DNA of 27,650 nt from Pirellulaceae bacterium (lineage in GTDB: Bacteria; Planctomycetota; Planctomycetia; Pirellulales; Pirellulaceae): NCBI GenBank assembly GCA_013002105.1, contig JABDKS010000580.1, positions 1-27,650 of the forward strand, given 5' to 3'. The first letter of the stretch is position 1. Each line of letters opens with the position of its first letter. The position numbers were made by a program, and so were the translations under genes. Below the pieces are notes generated by a model, which did not search any database, was not told where the DNA came from, and saw only the letters and a program-made list of their open reading frames with translations. This document shows positions 1 to 7,727 of the stretch, piece by piece.

Positions 1-614
1 AAGCAAACGGGTATCTGGGGATAGATTAAGCCGACTGAGACGCTGTCACAACGCACCGGTATTTTGGAACCGTGATTGCAGCGAAATCTTCTTTGGGAAA
101 CGATCAAAAAGGCGAAAAGCCGGTCATCGAGCCCCGTGGTGGACCCAACGATGCCGTCAGCTTATTCCCCGATACGAACCGGGGATCGCGATGGTTTGGC
201 AAAACACCACGCCCGCCGCGACGATCAGCGACCGACCACGGGCCGCAGGCCCCCTGAATCCCACCCATCGATCGCAACCCGTCGTTCACACCCCGTCGTT
301 CACACCCCGTCACTGATGACCCGAGATTCGCCCACGGTGGTCCACCCCGATAAAACGCTGGAAACCGGGTGGATCACCGATTTCGAGCGGTCGTCCACGT
401 TCACACAGCCGCGTGACAGTTGTGACGCCGCCGTAATCGATACAACCGTTGTGATCGGAAATTCGGCTGTTGGCCGGGCCCCATGAGCGTCCAAGGGCGG
501 TGAATTTTGACTGCGTGATTCGTTTTGACGACGTAGTCTTTGAAGAATGAGTTTTACAAACGACTCAATACAAATAGACGAGCTCCGGCTCGACCCTTTT
601 TCTATACGCGTACC
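1..614. other. Non-coding stretch before the pilin gene
   Basis: No convincing gene is visible here. The open frames in this stretch have no signal peptide, no domain motif and no Shine-Dalgarno site, and they overlap each other on both strands. It holds a short hairpin at 166-185 (TCCCCG paired with CGGGGA, no T tract) and a 14-base tandem repeat at 278-311. Any promoter of the pilin gene should lie in its last 100 bases, but I cannot point to clear -35 and -10 boxes. Confidence 0.6.
278..311. repeat. 14-base tandem repeat, 2.4 copies
   Basis: The unit CCCGTCGTTCACAC occurs exactly at 278-291 and 292-305, and a third copy starts at 306 (CCCGTC) before diverging. It lies in non-coding DNA. 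Its role is unknown; replication slippage is the simplest origin. Confidence 0.8.
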
Positions 615-806
615 ATGTTCAAGCGACCCCTTCGAAAACCCATTCTCGACTTTTTGCGAGAGGAAGATGGCCCGACAGCCGTTGAGTACGCTGTGCTCTT
701 GGCATTGATCGTCGCAGTTTGCGTCGGTTCGGTTCAGTTTCTAGCGGTTCAGACCAAAGCGAGCTTCGATGAATCAGGCGATGCTATCGCCGGTGCCTTT
801 AACTAA
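615..806 (+). CDS. Flp/Fap-type IVb pilin
   Basis: This 63-residue protein is a Flp-family type IVb prepilin, the major subunit of Tad pili. A short basic leader (MFKRPLRKPILDFLREEDG) ends at Gly20. The mature start carries the family signature: Glu5 of the mature protein followed by Tyr (PTAVEY) and a hydrophobic helix of about 20 residues (AVLLALIVAVCVGSVQFLAV). A TadV/PilD-type peptidase would cut after Gly20 at the inner membrane. The usual family length is 50-70 residues. A longer frame starts at TTG 540, but the ATG at 615 gives the normal leader length; no clear Shine-Dalgarno site precedes either start. No other tad genes are in the window, so the assembly machinery must be elsewhere if it exists. 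Many planctomycetes carry such orphan pilin genes. Confidence 0.88.
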   Translation: MFKRPLRKPILDFLREEDGPTAVEYAVLLALIVAVCVGSVQFLAVQTKASFDESGDAIAGAFN

Positions 807-851
807 GGCGCCGCAGCAGCCACACGTTCGATCTAACTGAGAAGCGACTAA

Positions 852-2732
852 TTATTTCGCCATCGCTGGCGATCCAAACAAGTCAACATAATCCGAGTCA
901 ATCGTGATGTGTTCGGCGATGCGCTCAGCGAGCGCGGAGATCGTCAGTAGCGGATTGGCCGCCAACGCACTGGGGACAATGGCTCCATCGGCGATAAAGA
1001 ATCCACTATGGACACCGGCACTGCCGCCGGAGATCGCTTCACGACCGCCACCAGCGGCATCGAAGACACGGCCCCGGTGATCCACTACGCCGTACATGGG
1101 ATCGTCCGCCATCGCGCATCCGCCCAGTGGATGCACCGTGATGAAATTGTCGCCAAACAGTTTCAAATACTTGTACTTGCCACCGTGCGCCTTTGCCACT
1201 TGCTGGAACTCGCCGCGAATTTTCTTTCGGTACGCACTCTCTTTGATTCCTGGCCAAGTAATCTTTCCCAGTCCATCGCCACGCAATGTGACTCGACCGC
1301 CTGCGCCGTCGTGCCCCATACCCAACATGATCAGCGTGCTGTCCAGGTCCATATCCTGCATCAACGTCCCCAATATGTTTGCGTAGCTCTTGGACACACT
1401 GCCGTCCTGGATCAGGACGCGATCGTGCAAGTGGGGCCGGGCGGGATAGGTCAAGTTGGTTTGGATCGTCGGCCCAACCGGAGCCCGCCGCGTACCGTAC
1501 GCCCCTCGGCCGCCTGAATGAGGCAGGTAGCGGCTTTTGCGGATGAACCCCAGTGCGTCACCGTTCATCGACCATTGATGGCCCACACGATCGGATAACT
1601 CCATCCCAATGCCGCGACTGCGAAGCATGATTTCGTTGCTGCCGACACTACCGGCTCCAAGGATGACGATGCGACTGGTCACACTGGAACACGTGGCGTG
1701 ATAGCCGCCGTCGCGTTTGGGTGAATAAACCTTGAAATGCACCCGATAGTAACCGTCGACTTTCTCGACCCGGATCACTTCGGTGTGCGTGTACATCTCC
1801 GCACCAAATCGCTTGGCCAGCGGCAAGTAATTCATCGCCAGCGTGTTTTTGGCTCCGACGTTACATCCGCTGCAACAGTCGCCGCATCCAATACAACCTC
1901 GCTGACGCATTCCCTGTCGATTCATCACAGCACACGTGTGCTCACCTGCGACTCGCGTGACTGTCAAACCCGCTTGCTCAAAATGTGCCCCGCATCCTGC
2001 CAAGTTGCGACTTGCCAGCCTTTGAGCGCGCGACTTGGGACTCAAATCGGGTGGTTCAGACGCCACGCCCAGTTCCCATGCCGCTTGATCGTAGTACGGA
2101 TCCAATACGCTGCGATCACGTAACGCGACCGGCCACGATGATTGTTCAAAGCACTCGCGATCAGGTCGAAGTGCGACATTGGCATTGATCAGCGATGATC
2201 CGCCCAATCCACTACCGCTCAATACATTGACCTCGTCGTTACGCATCGCGTTGACTAGGCCAACCGGATTTTCAATTGTGTTTTTGTCTCGGCCAAACAA
2301 CTGGAACCGTGACTCGCGCGTCGCTTGCAAGAATGTGTCGCCAAATGTTCCGGGGATCCATTCACGGCCCCGTTCAATCACTGCCAAACGAACTCCCGGT
2401 CGTTTGGCCATCGCTAATCGGGCTGCACAAATCGAGGCACCATAGCCGGAACCAACAATCAACACGTCAAAATTCCATGGCACCCCAGCGCGTGGTGCTT
2501 GCTGCAGAAGCGGGCGCCCATGACATGCCAGGCTGCCGCCGAACTGACGCATGTTGGCGTGGTAGTCTGCGATCGCTCGCTTTTTGATTTCACTCTCGCT
2601 GCTCGACGCGCGACGCGTCATGATCGGCAGGGACCGAATCAATGCCACATCAGCCTTTGCCTTGCCCACCGACGTCGTCGCTGCTGCAGCAACGGTTGCT
2701 TTCAATAGATTGCGACGTGATTTCGATGGCAT
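852..2732 (-). CDS. GMC oxidoreductase, cholesterol-oxidase type, Tat-exported
   Basis: A 626-residue FAD-dependent oxidoreductase of the GMC family. The ATG at 2732 is preferred over 2786 because it places a twin-arginine leader (SRRNLLK, then an Ala-rich stretch) right at the N-terminus, predicting export of the folded, cofactor-loaded enzyme. The FAD dinucleotide-binding motif GSGYGAS lies at about residues 94-100, GSGLGGSSLINANV at about 172-185, HPLGGCAM in the C-terminal part, and the terminal GMC block ends in AANPLLTISALAE. Residues 280-290 hold a CxxCxxCCxxC cluster followed by NVGAKNTL, which can also be read as the CxxCxxCxxxC pattern of [4Fe-4S] ferredoxins. The closest recognisable relatives are bacterial cholesterol oxidases or related GMC dehydrogenases; the real substrate cannot be read from sequence. 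It stands alone on the reverse strand. Confidence 0.88.
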   Translation of the reverse strand: MPSKSRRNLLKATVAAAATTSVGKAKADVALIRSLPIMTRRASSSESEIKKRAIADYHANMRQFGGSLACHGRPLLQQAPRAGVPWNFDVLIVGSGYGASICAARLAMAKRPGVRLAVIERGREWIPGTFGDTFLQATRESRFQLFGRDKNTIENPVGLVNAMRNDEVNVLSGSGLGGSSLINANVALRPDRECFEQSSWPVALRDRSVLDPYYDQAAWELGVASEPPDLSPKSRAQRLASRNLAGCGAHFEQAGLTVTRVAGEHTCAVMNRQGMRQRGCIGCGDCCSGCNVGAKNTLAMNYLPLAKRFGAEMYTHTEVIRVEKVDGYYRVHFKVYSPKRDGGYHATCSSVTSRIVILGAGSVGSNEIMLRSRGIGMELSDRVGHQWSMNGDALGFIRKSRYLPHSGGRGAYGTRRAPVGPTIQTNLTYPARPHLHDRVLIQDGSVSKSYANILGTLMQDMDLDSTLIMLGMGHDGAGGRVTLRGDGLGKITWPGIKESAYRKKIRGEFQQVAKAHGGKYKYLKLFGDNFITVHPLGGCAMADDPMYGVVDHRGRVFDAAGGGREAISGGSAGVHSGFFIADGAIVPSALAANPLLTISALAERIAEHITIDSDYVDLFGSPAMAK

Positions 2733-3598
2733 GGCGAGTGCAAGCAAAAGGTGGGTGCAGATTTCCTCGCACGCAGGCTTGTTCAATTTTGGTGCGGCCC
2801 AGATCGGATACGGGCCTTATCGGAGTTCTGACGCCGCGGCCAAAACCCTTCGTGGCAACTTATCCAACCGCCATATCTCCCACCACGAACCGTGTGCCGG
2901 TCACACTGATTAGGCAAAATGGGCGACTCCCTTGCGACGCCAACTCAGCTTGGCGATGAACGTGATGGATTGCCGGTACCGACCTGCGAAATGCCAGCAA
3001 TTCATATCTTTTAAGAACGCTTTCGACATAGCCAAAACCGTTATCGACTTCCTGAAATCGGATCGTCCTGCTGCGACCCATCATCGCAATTCACCGCAAG
3101 CCGTCATCGTTTTCGGTCGCTTGCCCATCAGAGGGAAACTCACCACCGGTAAGTGTGCCCGAAGCACTGATCAACTCATGCACTAATGAACCAGACGCCG
3201 TATCGGGGTCCGGAGAGCGTGGACCCACGAAACCCTACGTTTGCTTCGAAATGACTCGTACCACTTAGACTCGGACCCACGTAAACATCTGTGTAGGAGT
3301 TCGCTTGCAGCCAAAAACAGGCCACCGAAGCGACATAATCGTGACAATCCAAGCACTTTGGCGGAAAACCCTCACCGCCCTATCCGACAGGCCGGTCACC
3401 TGCCCACTTCCGGGGTAGGTTTCCTTCGGTCTCGACACCGATGGCAACCCACGCAGCTTGCAGTTATTCGGAACCCTAGACACTCTTGGTTACTTAGGTC
3501 GAGTTTGCCGATAAAGTCAAGTTTTCCGTCAATACTGATGGAGAGACGGGAGCATGACATCCGATTGACAAGACTAGCCCCCACAAGAGTGCCCCAAG
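2733..3598. other. Long divergent intergenic region
   Basis: About 870 bases separate the reverse-strand GMC gene from the forward secretin module. No credible coding sequence is seen. It must hold the promoters of both units. A TTGACA hexamer lies at 3564-3569 but has no good -10 partner before 3599, so I do not call it a promoter. The nonamer GGACCCACG occurs twice near 3221 and 3271. The last 250 bases contain a nested hairpin (3418-3449) that may be part of a structured leader. Confidence 0.6.
3418..3449 (+). other. Nested hairpin in the leader of the secretin module
   Basis: GGTT (3418-3421) pairs with AACC (3446-3449), enclosing TCGGT (3426-3430) paired with ACCGA (3437-3441); the internal loop is 4 by 4 and the apical loop is CTCGAC. 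It lies about 150 bases before the first gene of the module. The stems are short, so this could be chance. It does not match the riboswitch consensus sequences I know. Confidence 0.3.
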
Positions 3599-4129
3599 AT
3601 GAATTTCCCAACGCGATTCCTGTTCGCTGCCATCACCGCATGGATCTGTTTCCCAGCGAGCGCGAATGCGCAGCTGACCACCGGATCCGAGACGTTTGCA
3701 GTCACCGTACTGAGTTCGCTTTCGATTGTTGCACCGCCAGCGGCCGCGATTAACCACGACACGACCGACAACGATCAAGTCTTTCCGGTTCAAAACTGGA
3801 CCGCCCACTCCACTGAGTTGCTCGGTGCTAACGTCACCTTGGAAGCCCAATCGCCCTTTGTCAATCTGCTCGATGACTCATTCGTTCGCGATGCAAAGTT
3901 GGACTTGGCCATCACATCAAGCGACGCATCGGCCGGTTGGACGGTCAATGTAGCGTCGGCCGCTACCAGCTACGCAACGGGGGTGGAAACGGCATCCGTG
4001 GTAGCGCAATCATCTGGTCCTGGACTCGGTTTACTTGGATTAACGGTGACCTTTGTGGAAACGGACTATTCGTCACTGGCCTCGGGTGCCTACACCATGA
4101 CGGTAGTAGGAACGATCGCGAGCAACTAG
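3599..4129 (+). CDS. Small secreted beta-rich protein, first gene of the secretin module
   Basis: A 176-residue exported protein of unknown function. A clear Sec signal peptide (MNFPTRFLFAAITAWICF) ends at PASANA, about residue 24. The mature part has no cysteine, is rich in Ser, Thr, Ala and Val, and alternates like a beta sandwich. It contains the Trp-Thr motifs NWTA and GWTV and ends in an Ala-Gly-Tyr-Thr strand (LASGAYTMTVVGTIASN). That ending recalls fimbrial-subunit, DUF4402-like and WxL-like surface proteins, but the match is only by eye. Only 56 bases separate it from the lipoprotein secretin gene, so the two are probably co-transcribed. A likely job is a structural or substrate protein handled by the two downstream proteins. 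The start fits the signal peptide, though no strong Shine-Dalgarno site is seen. Confidence 0.75.
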   Translation: MNFPTRFLFAAITAWICFPASANAQLTTGSETFAVTVLSSLSIVAPPAAAINHDTTDNDQVFPVQNWTAHSTELLGANVTLEAQSPFVNLLDDSFVRDAKLDLAITSSDASAGWTVNVASAATSYATGVETASVVAQSSGPGLGLLGLTVTFVETDYSSLASGAYTMTVVGTIASN

Positions 4130-4185
4130 TCGTCGCAAGCTGACAACACCGGTCGCTGCTTCGGCCAGGAACTTGAATATCTGCC

Positions 4186-6108
4186 ATGGACTTCGGCAAA
4201 CAACCTATCGATCGAAAACCGCTACTTGAGAAGGCATTCTTCTCGAGTCGGTTGCTGCATTCGTCAGGCAGATGCTTGTGCCTGTGTCTGCTGATAGCGT
4301 GGCTACCGGGGTGCCAGATCTATCAACCTAGTAGTTCAACTGCCCAAGGCGGCAATCAGCGCAGCGTTGCGGAACTGGCGCAGGCGTCACTGAATCGAAC
4401 GCGTGCCCATCACACTGCCAACCAGTCGCACATAGAACAACACAATCGGGAATCGCAACAAGGCGTCGCGATTCATTCAAAACGTCCGTCGTCCGCTCGT
4501 TCCGTCACCACCTCGCGTCAACGATCGACTGCACAAAATCGCGTCTCGAGTATTTCGCAACGGGAATTGGACGAACGTAGGGTCGTTCAAGTATCCAATG
4601 AACATTCAGATTTGCACGCTGTGCCGCTGGATGGTCCTGCGGCGCGGGTGGGCGATATTTTTGTCGAAACCGATATCCGTGAAGCAATTCAGTCGCTTGC
4701 CAGTCAAGCCGATGTTTCGGTCGTCATCGACGAAACGGTCAATGGTGCAGTAACAGCAACGATTCAGAACGAGCCATTCGATCTAGCACTTCGCAAGGTT
4801 CTGCTGCCGTTGGGCTTGCACTTCAGTTTCCAGGACGGTCAATACCTGATTTGCTCGTCCGATCCGGAGTCGTCGATGTTTTCGATGATCGCGCAGCGTA
4901 TCGAATATCGCCCAATGCATTCGTCTCCGGAGGAACTCACGTCTTTATTGATGTTAAAAGACCAACAATTCGTTCGCGTAGCGACATCGCGAAACATGAT
5001 CATCATTGAAGCGCCCGAATCGGTCGCCCGACATATCCAACAAGAACTGACCAGCCTGGACCAACCGGTTCCACAAGTCGTGTTAGAGGCGATGGTTGTG
5101 GTGGTTTCGCCTGATTCAAAGTTCCAGTTTGGAATGGATATTGGGCAGAATGTTTACGATGGGGACCGCACATTCAATCTTTCGCTCGATGGCCTCGCTC
5201 TATCGGGAAATCTCTCCAGCGCCGCGGCGCGCGACCTGTTCGGAAAATTTTCGGTCACATCCCATTTCCTTCGATCACTTGAACAAGAAGGCTATGTGTC
5301 GATTCGGGCAACACCACACGTGATGGCTAAAAATGGCGAGAAAGCAGAGATTTCGATCGCTCGGGAAACGTTCTTCAGTACTCAACCGATCGACTCGCAA
5401 CTCTTTCTCCGGCAAGACATTCAAAAGGTCGAAGCTGGCATCACGATGGAGTTGACCCCGACCATTCGCGGTGACAACGTGACCATGGTCATCGATCGGG
5501 CCGAAGTCAGCGAAGACATTCGTTCAACCATCAATGATTCGTCACTTGCCGACCCGTATCCGTTGATCAACCGCCGTCGTGTATCGACCACGGTACACGT
5601 GAAAGACGGCGAAACGGTTGTGATCGGTGGCCTGATGCAAAATCAGATGATTGATCGCGTGAGCAAAGTTCCGTTCTTTGGCGACCTTCCGGTGTTCGGC
5701 AAAGTTTTCCAAAAGATCGAGCAGCAAGAAGAGGCCGCGGAGGTTGTGGTGTTTATCTCGCCTCGAATCGTACGCGACCAAAATTTTGGTGGTGAGATGA
5801 CCTACCAGCAGCCCGTTTCTACCCAACATTCCACGCCCGCTACGCATCCTGGTCGGGCAACCACCGTTATACCGATCAAAGCGCCGACCAAGATGCGAAG
5901 TCGTTCGGCCACTTATCGTCGACCCTCGTCGCAGATCCAACGCGTGATCAGCGCACCAGCAACTAGAGCACCATCAAATATCACGCAACGGTCTCGCAAC
6001 ACGATCCAGAGGACCCGAACCAGCACGGGTTATCGCCATGAACAAACGATTCGCCGTCCTTACGTGCCTGCTTCTGCTCTGCAAGCCAACAGTCTTCGCC
6101 CAGAGTAA
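4186..6108 (+). CDS. Lipoprotein secretin (type II/III secretion or type IV pilus family)
   Basis: A 640-residue outer-membrane secretin, the family of GspD, PilQ and CpaC rings. The N-terminus has a lipoprotein signal with lipobox LPGC, the lipidated Cys being residue 43. A Gln/Ser-rich linker of about 110 residues follows. An STN-like domain begins near residue 155 (GDIFVETDIREAIQSLA), then an N1-like beta-alpha domain at about 240-295, then the secretin core at about 295-530 with VVLEAMVVVV, VHVKDGETVVIGGL, VPFFGDLPVFGKVF and the end VVVFISPRIV. A Pro/Ser/Thr/Arg-rich tail of about 110 residues follows, which is unusual. No N2-N3 repeats are evident, so it is shorter in the periplasm than GspD. 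The tail overlaps the next gene by 71 bases. No ATPase or pseudopilin gene is adjacent. The family assignment is firm; the specific system is not. Confidence 0.9.
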   Translation: MDFGKQPIDRKPLLEKAFFSSRLLHSSGRCLCLCLLIAWLPGCQIYQPSSSTAQGGNQRSVAELAQASLNRTRAHHTANQSHIEQHNRESQQGVAIHSKRPSSARSVTTSRQRSTAQNRVSSISQRELDERRVVQVSNEHSDLHAVPLDGPAARVGDIFVETDIREAIQSLASQADVSVVIDETVNGAVTATIQNEPFDLALRKVLLPLGLHFSFQDGQYLICSSDPESSMFSMIAQRIEYRPMHSSPEELTSLLMLKDQQFVRVATSRNMIIIEAPESVARHIQQELTSLDQPVPQVVLEAMVVVVSPDSKFQFGMDIGQNVYDGDRTFNLSLDGLALSGNLSSAAARDLFGKFSVTSHFLRSLEQEGYVSIRATPHVMAKNGEKAEISIARETFFSTQPIDSQLFLRQDIQKVEAGITMELTPTIRGDNVTMVIDRAEVSEDIRSTINDSSLADPYPLINRRRVSTTVHVKDGETVVIGGLMQNQMIDRVSKVPFFGDLPVFGKVFQKIEQQEEAAEVVVFISPRIVRDQNFGGEMTYQQPVSTQHSTPATHPGRATTVIPIKAPTKMRSRSATYRRPSSQIQRVISAPATRAPSNITQRSRNTIQRTRTSTGYRHEQTIRRPYVPASALQANSLRPE

Positions 6109-7702
6109 AAATTCGCTACCGCCGAAGGTCGACATCGATGTCAAAACCGGATTTCGACCGGCATACACTGCGACTCCGATTGTCAATCGAATCGAAGCCC
6201 GTCGCGGTCAACGAATTCCATTTTCGTTCGACATTACCTCTCATCGTGACGACGTGACCGCCCTGGTCCGCCCGGTTGCACTTCGCCAAGATATCAACGG
6301 CGCATTCATGGCGGACGTTGATGCTCCGGCACCAACTGCGGTGAAGCTGCTTGGAAAAAAGCAACTGAAACTGGAAAAGGACAATCCAATCACCGTCTCC
6401 GGTGAAATTCTTGTTCCCAACAACCAGTCGCCGTTTCACTCGTTCGGGATTCTGATCCGCGACCAAGGCAAACCACCGCAGCGAGGCCCCAGGGACGAGA
6501 CGAGATTCGGTTTTAATTTTGTCACTCAGTACATCTTGCGATGTGACGTCACGGTCAGCAACGGCCGCAACGACGACATCCGCAAACTGGAGGTCACCGC
6601 GGCGGAGTTTGTTCAGTCGCGGGGAGTTCCCGTCGCAATCGTGACGGTGACCAACCCGACCGCGAGCACCATCGAATTTGAACTCCAGTCTCGTTTGCTT
6701 AGCGACGATTGGGGCCAAACCAAGCGGTATGTAGGACTGACGGTGCCAGCGAGATCGGGACTGAATGCCCCGGAGCGATACGTGACACGCATCCTGCCCG
6801 GCGCGACGATTCAAATGGAGGCTCACTGGCCTCAGGCTGTGTTTGCGGGCCGCTACACGCTTGAAACTCGAACGACACTCAAGCGTCGCGTTTATCAAAC
6901 AAGCGTCACACAGTTGCAGATCGGCGAAGACCAATTCCCGGCTCAAGAAACCTGGGTTCGACAGATCGCACCGAGCGTCCACGCCAGCCCGTCACAAATC
7001 GCGGTCGGACACGACAAGCCCTATAGACGAATGCAAGCTGTGACATTGATGAACCATTCTAAGAATGATGTTTTGATCGAGTTGTCACTCGTCAACGATC
7101 AGGCTGACGATCTGGCTTGGGCAGTTGTTCGCCCTACACAATTAAGCATTTCACCGGGCGGCAAGCGGGTTGTGATGGTCTCGTTGAACAGAATCGACGA
7201 TCGAAAGAGACATCGTGTCGGCTCCCTTCGATTAAGTACAAAGGTCCAATCGGATCAGACCGTGACCGATCAAACGGCGGATCAGAATCCACACAGTGCC
7301 AGTCTTCCCATCGCCTTCTTTGGATCCGATGACACCACTCCACAACTGGAACTCGCACCCATGGCCGCTACGAAAGCGCTGACCGAGTCGGGCGAACCGT
7401 CCATCAATCTGATATTACCAGTCACGAATCAATCGACCTTTCCGGTGCCGCTCTCTGCGGTCTTGTCGCTGCGTGACGTGGCAAACAATCAAGTCGAAAT
7501 TCAGGCCGGGTTTGGGAAATGGTTGTTGCCCAGTGAAACGCGAGACTTGGTCTTTCATTTAGGCAAGGCCAGTAACCTACTGTCAACCATCCAAGGCAGT
7601 GTTGAACTACTCAACACGGCTCAACAAACAATCTATCGTCAGCGGTTTGCGATGGAGAGAAAACAGCCGGTTTCGACCCAACGAGTCGAACTGGGCCAAT
7701 GA
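6038..7702 (+). CDS. Secreted multi-domain Ig-like protein, possible chaperone or secretin partner
   Basis: A 554-residue exported protein that I do not recognise as a named family. A Sec signal peptide (MNKRFAVLTCLLLLCKPTVFAQ) opens the protein, which fixes the start inside the end of the secretin gene, in another frame. The mature part reads as several beta-sandwich domains. The first, about residues 45-145, has the order expected of a surface-protein or pilus-chaperone Ig fold (RIEARRGQRIPFSFDIT, then ITVSGEILVPNNQSPFHSFG). Later parts repeat strands around Asn-rich turns such as VTNPTAS, LMNHSKND and VTNQSTF, where a basic strand precedes a P-G-G or P-G-A turn. It resembles the logic of PapD chaperones and DUF916-type proteins, without a convincing match. 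The 71-base overlap with the secretin argues for translational coupling and a shared function. The stop lies 23 bases from the convergent cardiolipin synthase gene. Confidence 0.75.
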   Translation: MNKRFAVLTCLLLLCKPTVFAQSKNSLPPKVDIDVKTGFRPAYTATPIVNRIEARRGQRIPFSFDITSHRDDVTALVRPVALRQDINGAFMADVDAPAPTAVKLLGKKQLKLEKDNPITVSGEILVPNNQSPFHSFGILIRDQGKPPQRGPRDETRFGFNFVTQYILRCDVTVSNGRNDDIRKLEVTAAEFVQSRGVPVAIVTVTNPTASTIEFELQSRLLSDDWGQTKRYVGLTVPARSGLNAPERYVTRILPGATIQMEAHWPQAVFAGRYTLETRTTLKRRVYQTSVTQLQIGEDQFPAQETWVRQIAPSVHASPSQIAVGHDKPYRRMQAVTLMNHSKNDVLIELSLVNDQADDLAWAVVRPTQLSISPGGKRVVMVSLNRIDDRKRHRVGSLRLSTKVQSDQTVTDQTADQNPHSASLPIAFFGSDDTTPQLELAPMAATKALTESGEPSINLILPVTNQSTFPVPLSAVLSLRDVANNQVEIQAGFGKWLLPSETRDLVFHLGKASNLLSTIQGSVELLNTAQQTIYRQRFAMERKQPVSTQRVELGQ

Positions 7703-7707
7703 GTCGC

Positions 7708-7727
7708 GATCGGATGTTTCGCCGATC
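7708..7727. terminator. Hairpin between convergent genes
   Basis: GATCGG (7708-7713) can pair with CCGATC (7722-7727) around an 8-base loop, exactly in the gap between the stops of two convergent genes; its last two bases overlap the reverse gene's stop codon. There is no T tract on either side, so it is at most a weak bidirectional terminator. Confidence 0.3.

Noticed and set aside
76..486. A 136-codon forward frame in the first 500 bases
   Set aside because: It overlaps other frames, has no ribosome site, signal or motif, and an Arg/Pro/Ser/Thr-rich composition typical of a chance frame in GC-rich DNA.
3357..3480. Possible c-di-GMP or cobalamin riboswitch
   Set aside because: The hairpin lacks the GNRA loop, the conserved joining sequences and the B12-box; only a generic structured leader is suggested.
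3564..3569. TTGACA as a -35 box for the secretin module
   Set aside because: No -10-like hexamer at the right distance, and it sits only 30 bases before the ATG.
3241..3753. A 170-codon forward frame across the start of the small secreted protein
   Set aside because: It runs into the next gene out of frame, and its composition is Arg/His/Pro-rich without motifs; the 3599 gene with its signal peptide is preferred.
6116..6982. A 288-codon reverse frame inside the Ig-like protein gene
   Set aside because: It is antisense to a gene with a signal peptide and coherent domains, and its Arg/Asp/Cys-rich composition matches a shadow frame.
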